NCBI RefSeq assembly: GCF_001510715.1
Contig: NZ_LMTJ01000013.1
Span: 1-64,000 of the forward strand
Reading direction: 5' to 3'
DNA: 64,000 nt
Source: Bacillus sp. FJAT-29814
Lineage (GTDB): Bacteria; Bacillota; Bacilli; Bacillales; Cytobacillaceae
The notes below the pieces were generated by a model, which worked only from the letters and a program-made list of their open reading frames with translations, was not told the origin of the DNA and did not search any database. A program made the translations under genes and the position numbers. Every line of letters begins with the position of its first letter. Position 1 is the stretch's first letter. Positions 8,620 to 16,331 of this stretch are shown here, piece by piece.

Positions 8620-9450
8620 ATGCTGCGTTCATTAAATTCAAGTGTATCAGGAATGAAGGCGTTCCAAAATAAATTAGATGTGATTGGTAACAATATCGCC
8701 AACGTGAATACAGTCGGCTATAAGAAAAGCCGAATCATGTTTCAGGACGTGTTAAGCCAAACGGTCCGGGGCAGTTCTTCGCCGGTTGCCGGCGGTTCAG
8801 GCGGAACCAACCCGGTGCAAATTGGGCTCGGCGTGAAAACAGCGGCCATTGATACGATGCACACGCCTGGAAGCCCAATGACGACCAACCTTTCTTCCGA
8901 TTTATATATTGATGGGGATGGATTTTTCGTTGTTCAAAACGACAGCAATGCGAAATACATGACGAGAGCAGGAAACTTCACTCTTGACGGAGCAGGCAAC
9001 CTCGTCAATCCGCAAGGCTATAAAGTGCTCAACTTCGAAGGAAATCCAATCCAAATCGATACGGATGTTTATGTTTCTTACACAATTGATTATAATGGGG
9101 TTATCAAAGGGGTCACTCCTGCAGGCACTTCCGATGAGATTACAACTCTAGGCACGGTGGTTGTCTCTAATCCTGGCGGGTTGAAAAAAGTGGGCGGTTC
9201 CTTGTATGAATTAACAGGCAATGCGCAAATGAACAATGATTTTACCGCACCACTCATTGATGACCTGATTGACAAGAGAGAATTTAACCATGCCGGGCAA
9301 ATCGTTTCAGGCCAATTGGAAATGTCGAATGTCGACCTTTCTGAAGAAATCACCGAAATGATTACCGCGCAACGCGGTTTTCAGGCAAATGCCAAAGTGA
9401 TTACCGTATCCGATTCAATTTTAGAAGAACTAGTGAATTTAAAACGATAG
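8620..9450 (+). CDS. flgE: Flagellar hook protein FlgE
   Basis: 276 residues with the N-terminal rod/hook signature (MLRSLNSSVSGMKAFQNKLD, then VIGNNIANVNTVGYK) and the C-terminal FLG_bbr domain (LSEEITEMITAQRGFQANAK). Length and position after flgD match the short Bacillus hook protein (264 aa, formerly called FlgG), not the longer proteobacterial FlgE. The small flbD/swrD gene normally between flgD and flgE is absent: the 72-bp gap has only an AT-rich stretch and the CGGAGG site. A distal-rod FlgG is a less likely alternative. Confidence 0.88.
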   Translation: MLRSLNSSVSGMKAFQNKLDVIGNNIANVNTVGYKKSRIMFQDVLSQTVRGSSSPVAGGSGGTNPVQIGLGVKTAAIDTMHTPGSPMTTNLSSDLYIDGDGFFVVQNDSNAKYMTRAGNFTLDGAGNLVNPQGYKVLNFEGNPIQIDTDVYVSYTIDYNGVIKGVTPAGTSDEITTLGTVVVSNPGGLKKVGGSLYELTGNAQMNNDFTAPLIDDLIDKREFNHAGQIVSGQLEMSNVDLSEEITEMITAQRGFQANAKVITVSDSILEELVNLKR

Positions 9451-9469
9451 AGTGTGAGGGAAGATAGCT

Positions 9470-9512
9470 ATGCTTTCCCATTGCAGCTCTTTACGGCGGT
9501 GGAATCTATTCG
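9470..9512 (+). pseudogene. fliM: Frameshifted 5' end of fliM (lost CheY-binding peptide)
   Basis: ATG at 9470 has a good ribosome site (GAGGGAAG, 9456-9463) and reads M-L-S, the start of the FliM motif LSQxEIDALL. One base later, in the frame of fliM itself, the codons from 9480 read I-A-A-L-Y-G-G-G-I-Y-S and run into the downstream ATG. The two halves resemble an MLS(Q)(E)IDALLGGG N-terminus broken by loss of two bases (or a larger non-triplet loss) around 9479. The interpretation is an inference from pattern, and a sequencing error cannot be excluded. Confidence 0.55.
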
Positions 9513-10439
9513 ATGAAAGAAAGAATTGTACAGAACAGCAATGATGTGAAAGTCTATGATTTTAAAAAGGCGCTGCGCTTATCGATGGAACAGGTGCGGG
9601 TATTAACGAGAATTCACGATAATTTCGCTTACCAGCTTGCGTCTGCGATTTCCACGCAATTACGGACCATTGTCCAGGTGGAAGTGGTGTCGGTCAATCA
9701 AATGCTTTATGAGGAATTCATCAAGCAATTGCCGGCTTACACGATTTTAAACGTGTTTGAAACCTCCGAAAAGGGCAGGATGATCATGGAATTAAAGTCG
9801 AAAATGGCTTTTGCGATTATCAATCGTCTTTTAGGAGGCCGGGAGCTCGCAGTTTCCTCTGAGGAAAAAGCCTCGTTAACACAAATTGAACAAAACATTC
9901 TTCATAAGCTCTTCGAAGGGTTTGTGGAAAATTTAAAGAAATCGTGGAAAGATCTCATGAATGTCGACATGAAGGTGATTGACATTGAAACCAATCCGCA
10001 GTTTTTGCAGGTTGCGATTCCCAATGAAACCGTGATTGTCATTGCGTTTACGATAAAAATCGGCGATATGACCGAGCAGATGCATATTTGCATTCCTTAC
10101 ATTATTCTCGAGCCGTTTTTGCCGAAGCTATCATCCTATCAATTGTTTTCACCCCGCAGTCATGCCAAGAACAAGCAGGAATCAAAGTTGTTAAAGTCTA
10201 AAATTGAAGGGCTTGAGATCCCGTTAAGCGTGGAATTGGGGCGCTCGAAGATTTCGATTGAGGAATTTTTATCGTTAAATGTCGGCGATGTCATCCAGCT
10301 CAACCAGCTTTATGATGAACCGTTAAAGGCGATGGTCGGAAAAGAAGTGAAATTCTTGGTCAAGCCAGGGGTTAAAAAGACGCGGCTGGCAGCGGAAATT
10401 GAAACTGTTGTAGAAAAAGAGGGAAAAAAACATGAGTAA
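9513..10439 (+). CDS. fliM: Flagellar motor switch protein FliM, N-terminally shortened
   Basis: 308 residues as it stands. FliM forms the C-ring with FliG and FliN and normally receives CheY-phosphate on an N-terminal peptide. The sequence enters the family at KVYDFKKALRLS and keeps the CheC-like middle domain (about 30-215, with NPQFLQV and LGGREL) and the C-terminal SpoA domain (about 230-300, IEEFLSLNVGDVI). The peptide LSQxEIDALL is missing from this frame. ATG 9513 has no ribosome site, whereas the out-of-frame ATG 9470 has one. fliN1 overlaps its 3' end by 8 bp, so the genes are translationally coupled. It should still build a C-ring, but switching input through FliM may be lost. Confidence 0.88.
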   Translation: MKERIVQNSNDVKVYDFKKALRLSMEQVRVLTRIHDNFAYQLASAISTQLRTIVQVEVVSVNQMLYEEFIKQLPAYTILNVFETSEKGRMIMELKSKMAFAIINRLLGGRELAVSSEEKASLTQIEQNILHKLFEGFVENLKKSWKDLMNVDMKVIDIETNPQFLQVAIPNETVIVIAFTIKIGDMTEQMHICIPYIILEPFLPKLSSYQLFSPRSHAKNKQESKLLKSKIEGLEIPLSVELGRSKISIEEFLSLNVGDVIQLNQLYDEPLKAMVGKEVKFLVKPGVKKTRLAAEIETVVEKEGKKHE

Positions 10440-10800
10440 CGATGGGAAAATTTCACGAGAAGAGCTTGACGCTTTATTAGGAGAAAATCAATCGAAGACC
10501 AAGCCGTTTGTTTTTCAAGATTTGCCCGATGAACCCGAAAAGCGGGAAGAAGAATCGGTCAATTTGAATATGCTCATGGATATTTCATTAGAGCTAGTGG
10601 TGGAGCTTGGTCGGACGAAAAAGAAAATTAACGAAGTGCTCGAGCTTTCGCAGGGTTCGATTATCGAGCTGGACCGCGTATCCGGCGAGCCGGTCGACGT
10701 CCTGATTAACGGCAAAATTGTCGCCAAAGGCGAAGTCGTCGTCATCGACGATTATTTCGGCATCCGCGTGACCGAAATTTTAAATAAAACGATTAATTAA
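10432..10800 (+). CDS. fliN: Motor switch protein FliN, copy 1, with EELDALL N-terminus
   Basis: 122 residues. Residues 45-120 are the SpoA/FliN domain (LELVVELGRTKKKINEVLEL, then VDVLINGKIVAKGEVVVIDD). The first 20 residues read SREELDALLGE, which resembles the CheY-P-binding peptide of FliM and FliY. FliY itself (FliN domain plus CheC-like phosphatase domain) is not in the window. Copy 1 may therefore act as the CheY-P target, but this is inferred. The last gene before a terminator, it overlaps fliM by 8 bp. A second fliN lies at 19.9 kb. Confidence 0.9.
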   Translation: MSNDGKISREELDALLGENQSKTKPFVFQDLPDEPEKREEESVNLNMLMDISLELVVELGRTKKKINEVLELSQGSIIELDRVSGEPVDVLINGKIVAKGEVVVIDDYFGIRVTEILNKTIN

Positions 10801-10803
10801 CCG

Positions 10804-10832
10804 AAAAAAGGCCGATATAAGGCCTTTTTTTA
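10804..10832 (+). terminator. Terminator after fliN1
   Basis: AAAAAAGGCC and GGCCTTTTTTT form a stem around the loop GATATAA, directly after the fliN1 stop. It ends the fliK-fliN1 unit. Confidence 0.85.
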
Positions 10833-10844
10833 TTCCAAAAAAAC

Positions 10845-10872
10845 TAAACACTACTGTCGAAAATGCCGTTAA
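10845..10872 (+). promoter_or_regulatory. Candidate sigma-D promoter of fliD
   Basis: TAAA (10845-10848), 16 nt, then GCCGTTAA (10865-10872), against consensus TAAA-N15-GCCGATAT. It lies about 35 bp before the fliD start. The -10 has two mismatches, but a sigma-D promoter is expected for fliD. Confidence 0.5.
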
Positions 10873-10905
10873 CCAATATAGATAAACGATCGGAGGCTTC
10901 GCTTT

Positions 10906-12465
10906 ATGATTAGTAACGATCTGCGGTTTTCCGGATTGGCATCTGGAATGGATACCGAATCGCTCGTGGCCAAATTAATGAACGCGGAAAGAATCCCGTT
11001 AAATAAAGTCATCCAAAATAAGACGGTAACTCAGTGGAAAATGGATGCCTATCGCGATGTGAATACAAAATTCCTTGATTTGCGCTCCTCAATGGAGGCG
11101 CTCAGATTACAATCTACCTTTCAGCAGAGCAAGCTTACTTCATCGGATGGTAATAAGCTGGAGGTTTCTTTATCCGGTCAGCCGAGCAGAAGTGAGTACG
11201 TGATTTCCGCTGCCAAACCCTATCAGCCGGGAACTCCTTCCTCCGTTAAATTTGCCGCTGCTGGAGTGGAGAATGATAAAACTGAATTGGGAACTGGCAA
11301 GGGCTTCAGTTTTACCCTAAATAACGAAACGATTGAACTGACCGGCACGGACACGATTCAAAGTTCACTGACGAAAATCAATGCCCTGTCCGCAAAAACA
11401 GGAGTCACCGCCAGCTATTCTAGCGGCGACAACGCGATTATTTTTACGTCGAAGGATGCTGCAACGGCAATCAGCATCGCCAATCTGTCTAATGGGGCAA
11501 ACCCATTAAACATCGCAGCCGGCACCATCAGCGGGTCACAGAATGATTTCGCAGCCGGAAACCCATTAGGCGCCATCGGGAACCTAGGCGTCAACGCCAC
11601 ACCCGGCGAGGTCGTTATTAACGGAACCCCGCTCACCATTACCAGCAACAAGTTTACGTACGATGGGATAACCTTTAACCTAAAGACGGAAATTCCAGCC
11701 GGGAGCACGGTGACAATCACGAAACAAGCCGATGTCGATTCTATTTTTGATAGCATTAAAGGCTTTGTCGATAAATACAACGACACGATTAAAGCGCTGC
11801 GCGACAAAACGACTGAAAAACGCGAAAAGGGTTTTGCCCCCTTGTTAGATGAGCAGAAGAAGGATATGAAGGATAAGGAAATCGAAATGTGGGAAGAGAA
11901 GGCCAAGAGCGGGATATTGGCTAGTGACCGGATCATCGCTTCCGCCCTTGATAAAATTCGGCAAACCTTATATGCCAAGGTTAGCGATAAAGACACTGCC
12001 ATGATGAACAGCCAGTTTGATACGTTAGCGGAAATCGGTATCACCCCAAGCACCAATTACCGCGACAATGGCAAGTTGGTCATTGATGAAAAAAAATTAA
12101 AAGCTGCTCTTGAAAACAATATTGAGGATGTTGCTCGACTTTTTTCGAAAAAGCACGATACCGGCCCAGCTGCCAATAATACCGTGAACAACACAGAAGA
12201 GTATCAAAATAGCGGAGTTGCCTGGCGAATGTATGACCAGTTGAACGAGACGATGAAGGATATCACCAAGGCCGCTGGTTTTTCAAGTGATTCCTATTTA
12301 TCAAAGGCCCTCAACCGGCTCGATCAGCAAATCGATTCCTGGGAGAAGCGGCTGCAAACGAAAGAAAGTTATTATTGGAAGCAGTTCACAGCAATGGAGC
12401 AGGCGATCCAAAAAGCGAATACCCAAAGCAGCTGGTTAATGCAGCAAATGGGCGGAGGAATGTAA
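10906..12465 (+). CDS. fliD: Filament cap protein FliD
   Basis: 519 residues, near the 498 of B. subtilis FliD. The FliD_N domain (RFSGLASGMDTESLVAKLM at residues 5-23) and FliD_C domain (about 270-500) frame a variable middle, and both ends are amphipathic coiled coils. FliD caps the filament tip and directs flagellin folding. The start is ATG behind ATCGGAGG. It heads fliD-fliT-like-fliS. Confidence 0.95.
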   Translation: MISNDLRFSGLASGMDTESLVAKLMNAERIPLNKVIQNKTVTQWKMDAYRDVNTKFLDLRSSMEALRLQSTFQQSKLTSSDGNKLEVSLSGQPSRSEYVISAAKPYQPGTPSSVKFAAAGVENDKTELGTGKGFSFTLNNETIELTGTDTIQSSLTKINALSAKTGVTASYSSGDNAIIFTSKDAATAISIANLSNGANPLNIAAGTISGSQNDFAAGNPLGAIGNLGVNATPGEVVINGTPLTITSNKFTYDGITFNLKTEIPAGSTVTITKQADVDSIFDSIKGFVDKYNDTIKALRDKTTEKREKGFAPLLDEQKKDMKDKEIEMWEEKAKSGILASDRIIASALDKIRQTLYAKVSDKDTAMMNSQFDTLAEIGITPSTNYRDNGKLVIDEKKLKAALENNIEDVARLFSKKHDTGPAANNTVNNTEEYQNSGVAWRMYDQLNETMKDITKAAGFSSDSYLSKALNRLDQQIDSWEKRLQTKESYYWKQFTAMEQAIQKANTQSSWLMQQMGGGM

Positions 12466-12467
12466 TC

Positions 12468-12818
12468 TTGCATCAACAAAAGCAGGCAGTGTTGACTAAG
12501 TACCATCAGCTGACATTAGGACTATTGGCGGAGGTAACAGCTGAACAGATTACACAGCTGCTGACAGAACGCCAACAATGCATCGAAACAATAAATGAAC
12601 TTGACCAGTGCCATGGGAGCATTCTGATGAACGGCAACATCCAAGAAATGCTCCGGCAAATCAAGCCTTTAGAGCAAAAGCTCTTGGAGAAATTAACCAA
12701 AGAACAGCAAATTGCACTTTCGGCGATTCAGGCGGTCAAAAAAGAGAAAAACATCAAACAGCAGTACGGGGAGCTGGCGGTTGCTCCAAGTGGAGTGTTT
12801 TATGACAAAAGAAAATAA
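12468..12818 (+). CDS. FliT-like flagellar chaperone
   Basis: 116 residues, mostly helical and predicted coiled coil, rich in Gln, Leu and Glu. TTG at 12468 is taken as the start because GGCGGAGGA lies 8 nt upstream and it follows the fliD stop by 2 nt. An ATG at 12375 in the same frame lies inside fliD and has no such support. Its place between fliD and fliS and its size suit a FliT/FlgN-type chaperone for FliD, though sequence similarity is weak. Confidence 0.65.
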   Translation: MHQQKQAVLTKYHQLTLGLLAEVTAEQITQLLTERQQCIETINELDQCHGSILMNGNIQEMLRQIKPLEQKLLEKLTKEQQIALSAIQAVKKEKNIKQQYGELAVAPSGVFYDKRK

Positions 12819-12830
12819 AAGGGTGAAAAG

Positions 12831-13211
12831 ATGATGGCAGTAAACAATCCATATCAATCCTACGAAAACAATCAGGTGTTATTTGCCAAAAAGGAAGAGC
12901 TGCCGCTATTACTGTATACCGGGGCCATTAAATTTATCCTTCAGGCAAGAATGGCAATGGAGAAAAAGGATTGGGAAAGAACCAATGACCGGATTATCCG
13001 GGCGCAGAAGATTGTCAGTGAACTGATGGTGACGCTCGACATGGATATAGAAGTATCCAAGTCATTAATTCTCCTCTATGATTACATGAAGCAAAGATTG
13101 ATAGAGGCAAACACCAAAAAGGATGAGCAGCTGTTGGGAGAGGTGCAGAATATGTTGACAGAATTGCAGGAAACATGGAAGGAAGCGATGAAAATAGTAA
13201 GACCTACCTAA
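12831..13211 (+). CDS. fliS: Flagellin export chaperone FliS
   Basis: 126 residues with the family core: NPYQSYENNQV at the start, LLLYTGAIKFI, and LYDYMKQRLIEAN. FliS binds the C-terminus of flagellin and prevents early polymerisation. Length matches B. subtilis FliS (133). It lies 12 nt after the FliT-like gene, and its stop codon is inside the 5' arm of the following terminator. Confidence 0.94.
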   Translation: MMAVNNPYQSYENNQVLFAKKEELPLLLYTGAIKFILQARMAMEKKDWERTNDRIIRAQKIVSELMVTLDMDIEVSKSLILLYDYMKQRLIEANTKKDEQLLGEVQNMLTELQETWKEAMKIVRPT

Positions 13212-13237
13212 CAATTTATTTGTTAAGTAGGTCTTTT
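13201..13237 (+). terminator. Terminator after fliS
   Basis: GACCTAC...TAACAA pairs with TTGTTA...GTAGGTC, followed by TTTTT. It separates fliD-fliS from the main operon leader. Confidence 0.9.
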
Positions 13238-13384
13238 TGATTATTTTTCAAAATCAAATGTGTAAATTTTTTGTGAAGTAGTTCTTTTTGGTTATTTTCC
13301 ATTGTAATAAAAGTTAAATCATTGTAATATTAATTTCATAGGCAAAATTCGACATTTTTTATGCATTCCAAAGCGACAAACACA

Positions 13385-13470
13385 ATCCGATAAAGGCAAA
13401 CCTGGGGAAATCCAGCGACGCAAAGCTATAGGGGCTACAATCAATTATTGATCACGCCAGCCAGCTACCG
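13385..13470 (+). ncRNA. Class I cyclic-di-GMP riboswitch (GEMM-I) aptamer
   Basis: The conserved GEMM-I segments appear in order: AAAGGCAAACC (13392-13402), a stem CTGG/CCAG with a GAAA tetraloop (13402-13415), GCGACGCAAAGC (13415-13426), a second stem from GGGGCT to GCCAGCC, and GCTACCG (13464-13470). The GAAA loop and the second stem fit the docking of the two helices known for this fold. It lies in the leader of the flgB operon, where c-di-GMP control of flagellar genes is known from other Firmicutes. Discrimination from the rarer cGAMP-binding GEMM-I variants needs biochemical data. Confidence 0.93.
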
Positions 13471-13522
13471 AAGAAGTCATAATCTACCCTATTAGACTAT
13501 TCTTCGGAGTGGTCTTTTTTTT
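13468..13522 (+). terminator. Riboswitch-controlled terminator before flgB
   Basis: CCGAAGAA-GTC (13468-13478) pairs with GAC-TA-TTCTTCGG (13495-13507), followed by a T-rich run to 13522. Its first three bases are the end of the aptamer. In addition, CTATAGGG in the aptamer (13426-13433) can pair with CCCTAT...TAG in the terminator loop (13487-13495), a possible antiterminator. An OFF switch under c-di-GMP is the biologically expected mode, but the overlap at CCG also permits the opposite. Confidence 0.88.
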
Positions 13523-13571
13523 GTCGGTCAAATGAGTAGAAAAATATTCCAGTGACGAAAAGGGGGAACAC

Positions 13572-13958
13572 ATGATGTTGCAAAACATTGATATCCTGAA
13601 GCGTGCTTTAGATGCTAGTGCCTTACGAAACAATGCGATTTCTAACAATCTCGCAAATGTAAACACTCCTAACTACAAACCTCAACAAGTCATCTTTGAA
13701 GAAATTTTAAAACAGGAGCTTTCGGGTTCTGGATTTGCCGGAACTAGAACGAACCAAAAGCATATTCCAATCGGTACATCTGTACTTAGTCAGCCTATGA
13801 TTACCACCCAGCCGTACATTATGCAAAATAGCGGCAATGGAGTGGATGTTGATAGCGAAATGACGGAATTAACCAAAAACTCCATCTGGTACCAAACCTT
13901 ATCAACCCAAGCATCAGAACAATTAAATTTACTTAAAACAGCCATTAGAAGCAGGTAG
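13572..13958 (+). CDS. flgB: Proximal rod protein FlgB
   Basis: 128 residues. The rod signature is present (LDASALRNNAISNNLANVNT, followed by PNYKPQQV), with a C-terminal helix. FlgB forms the base of the rod next to the MS ring. It is the first gene of the main operon, 49 bp after the riboswitch terminator, with AAGGGGGA upstream. ATGATG gives two adjacent possible starts. Confidence 0.95.
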   Translation: MMLQNIDILKRALDASALRNNAISNNLANVNTPNYKPQQVIFEEILKQELSGSGFAGTRTNQKHIPIGTSVLSQPMITTQPYIMQNSGNGVDVDSEMTELTKNSIWYQTLSTQASEQLNLLKTAIRSR

Positions 13959-13968
13959 GTGAGTCGTC

Positions 13969-14415
13969 GTGTCAATGTTTCAATCGTTAAACAATAGTGC
14001 CTCTGCCTTAACGACGCAGCGTTTGAAAATGGATACCATTTCCTCTAACATCGCCAATGCCACAACAACGAGAGGGCAGTTGGTGGATGGGGTATGGACA
14101 CCTTATCGCAGAAAGATGGTCGAGGTGCAGGCAAACGGGACTGGGGGATCCCCGTTCAGTCAATTTTTAAAGGATGAAATGAATGCGGGTGGTGTCAAGG
14201 TTTCAAAAATCGTAGATGACAAGACTCCGTTCCGTCCAGTCTATGACCCGACCCACCCGGATGCCGGTGAAGACGGCTATGTGCTGATGCCAAATGTCGA
14301 TATCACAAAGGAAATGGTCGACATGATGAGTGCAACGCGCGCCTATGAAGCAAACATCACGGCCTTTAATGTAGGAAAAAATATGGCATTGAAGGCTTTA
14401 GAGATTGGTAAATAA
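13969..14415 (+). CDS. flgC: Proximal rod protein FlgC
   Basis: 148 residues, as in B. subtilis (150). N-terminal rod motif (LNNSASALTTQRLKMDTISS) and C-terminal FLG_bbr domain (NVDITKEMVDMMSATRAYEA). The start is taken at GTG 13969; ATG 13975 is also possible. It follows flgB by 10 nt. Confidence 0.95.
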   Translation: MSMFQSLNNSASALTTQRLKMDTISSNIANATTTRGQLVDGVWTPYRRKMVEVQANGTGGSPFSQFLKDEMNAGGVKVSKIVDDKTPFRPVYDPTHPDAGEDGYVLMPNVDITKEMVDMMSATRAYEANITAFNVGKNMALKALEIGK

Positions 14416-14427
14416 GGAGATTAACCA

Positions 14428-14718
14428 ATGAGAATTGATCAGCTGTTTTCGAATCCAACTGCATTTATAGGAAAAAATCAACCGACACAGACTGCTTCGG
14501 CCTCTTTTTCTGCGACCTTGAGTGAGGCACTCCAGAAAGCTAATGAAACGATTGTCCAGTCGGAGAACATGTCGGAAAAAGTGGCCACAGGGGAAATTAA
14601 AAATATACATGATGTCACGATTGCTGCGCAAAAAGCACAAATCGCGCTGCAGATGACTACTCAGGTAAGGGACAAAGTCGTTGAAGCCTATCAGGAAATC
14701 ATGAGAATGCAGGTATAG
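14428..14718 (+). CDS. fliE: MS ring-rod junction protein FliE
   Basis: 96 residues with the typical C-terminal core (VTIAAQKAQIALQMTTQVRD, then KVVEAYQEIMRMQV). FliE links the MS ring to the rod and gates export of rod proteins. AAGGAG lies 7 nt before the ATG. Confidence 0.95.
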   Translation: MRIDQLFSNPTAFIGKNQPTQTASASFSATLSEALQKANETIVQSENMSEKVATGEIKNIHDVTIAAQKAQIALQMTTQVRDKVVEAYQEIMRMQV

Positions 14719-14722
14719 GCTA

Positions 14723-16330
14723 ATGAATCAAAAAATCATCGATTCCAAGGAAAAATTCTCGCAGTTTTGGAAGAATGCGAGTAAAAAAAATAAAACATTG
14801 TATATTGGGACGTTTATCCTGTTGGTCGCCATCCTAAGTTTAACGATTTTCTTTATGGCCAAACCCAACCTGGTGCCACTTTATGCCAATCCTTTAACCC
14901 AAAAGGAAATCGGCGAAATTAAGGGAGTTTTGGAGAAGCAAGGCGTCACCGATTACAAAATCACAAACAATGGCACGCAAATCCTCGTGCCAAGTGAGGT
15001 AGCAACCGACTTGGTGGTCAATCTGGCTGCTGCGGGTTATCCGAAAGGCGGCCCGATCAGTTTTTCCGAGCAGACGAAGGATTTGAAGTTCGGAGTCACC
15101 GACCGTGAACTAGACGCCATTGAGCGGGAAGTCATTCAAGGGCAATTAGCCAATTTAATGACGAAAATAAGCGGCGTGAAACATGCCGAGGTGATGATTA
15201 CTCTTCCAAAGGAAAGTGTATTTATCAGGCCGGCGGAGGAAGGAAAGGCGAGCGCCTCCATTATCGTCGACCTCGAACCAGGCTATGAATTGGAAAAAAA
15301 ACAAATTAAGGCACTCTACCATTTGGCGTCAAAGAGTATTCCCGATTTGCCGGAAGAAAATATCGTGATTACTGACCAAAACGGCCAGCTCCTAGGTTTG
15401 ACCAATTCCGAGGATGCTGCCCTTGAAGGCGTGGAAAGCTATGAAACCCAGCGGGATATCAAGCAGAAGATCGAAGCGGATATTCAGCGTAGCATCCAAC
15501 AATTGCTTGGCACCATGCTTGGACAAGATAAGGTGCTGGTTCAAACATTTGTGAAGCTGAACTTCGATAAAGTGAAGACCCAGCAAAACTTGGTAGAACC
15601 GTTAAATGAGGATAAAGGGATTGCCGTCAGTGTCGAAGAGGTAACAAAAAGCTATAGCGGCGAGGGTGCCGTCCCAGGGGGGGTTGGTGAAACCGGGGAA
15701 GGAGATGTTCCGGCTTACGCCGCTAGCGGCAGCACCGGTAAGAATGATTATGAGGAAAAAGTAAACCGTGTCAATTATGAGGTGAACCGGATTACAAAGG
15801 AAATGGTTGAAAGCCCGTATTCCATCGAGGATTTGACCATTAACGTCGGCGTCGAGCCGCCGAATCCGAAAAATCCAGCGTCCTTAACACCGGAAACTGA
15901 GGAAAATATCCGGAACATCCTTGCGAATGTGGTTCGAACGGCTATCAAAGACAATAATAACTTAACAGAAGCCGACCTTAATAACCGAATCACCGTGTTT
16001 CCTCGCGAGTTTGCCGGTAAGAAGGATTTGGTACCTGCTCAAGCGGACGAGCCAACAATCGATTCTTATCTCAATTATATATGGATTGGCGCAGCGGCCC
16101 TGGCGTTGCTGTTAGGGGGCCTTGTGACCGCGGCATTAGTAAGACGGAAAAAGAAAAATGAGCTTGAACTGGCATCGGAATTTTTAGAAGTGAAAAAGCT
16201 TGAGGAATTCGAGTCCGGTTCAAATAAAAAAGAATCAGTCAAAAAGGAATTAACCGAGCTTGCCGGAAAAAATACCGAGGAATTCGTGGACCTTTTGCGG
16301 TACTGGTTAAAGGAAGAAAAGGAGGGATAA
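14723..16330 (+). CDS. fliF: MS ring protein FliF
   Basis: 535 residues (B. subtilis 536). It has a transmembrane segment at about 26-46, the YscJ/FliF ring-building domains to about 230, the FliF C-terminal domain with the variable loop (about 300-350), a second transmembrane segment at about 452-472, and a cytoplasmic acidic tail that binds FliG. It forms the membrane base of the motor. It starts 4 nt after fliE. Confidence 0.97.
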   Translation: MNQKIIDSKEKFSQFWKNASKKNKTLYIGTFILLVAILSLTIFFMAKPNLVPLYANPLTQKEIGEIKGVLEKQGVTDYKITNNGTQILVPSEVATDLVVNLAAAGYPKGGPISFSEQTKDLKFGVTDRELDAIEREVIQGQLANLMTKISGVKHAEVMITLPKESVFIRPAEEGKASASIIVDLEPGYELEKKQIKALYHLASKSIPDLPEENIVITDQNGQLLGLTNSEDAALEGVESYETQRDIKQKIEADIQRSIQQLLGTMLGQDKVLVQTFVKLNFDKVKTQQNLVEPLNEDKGIAVSVEEVTKSYSGEGAVPGGVGETGEGDVPAYAASGSTGKNDYEEKVNRVNYEVNRITKEMVESPYSIEDLTINVGVEPPNPKNPASLTPETEENIRNILANVVRTAIKDNNNLTEADLNNRITVFPREFAGKKDLVPAQADEPTIDSYLNYIWIGAAALALLLGGLVTAALVRRKKKNELELASEFLEVKKLEEFESGSNKKESVKKELTELAGKNTEEFVDLLRYWLKEEKEG

Positions 16331-16331
16331 C

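Noticed and set aside
10811..10820. GCCGATAT sequence after fliN1, a perfect sigma-D -10 by letters
   Set aside because: It is the loop and arm of the fliN1 terminator, and no TAAA lies 15-16 nt upstream.
11415..12056. Minus-strand open frame of 213 codons inside fliD
   Set aside because: Shadow of fliD with no start signal and no recognisable family.
12375..12467. Longer start for the FliT-like gene within fliD
   Set aside because: No ribosome site there, whereas TTG 12468 has GGCGGAGGA at good spacing.
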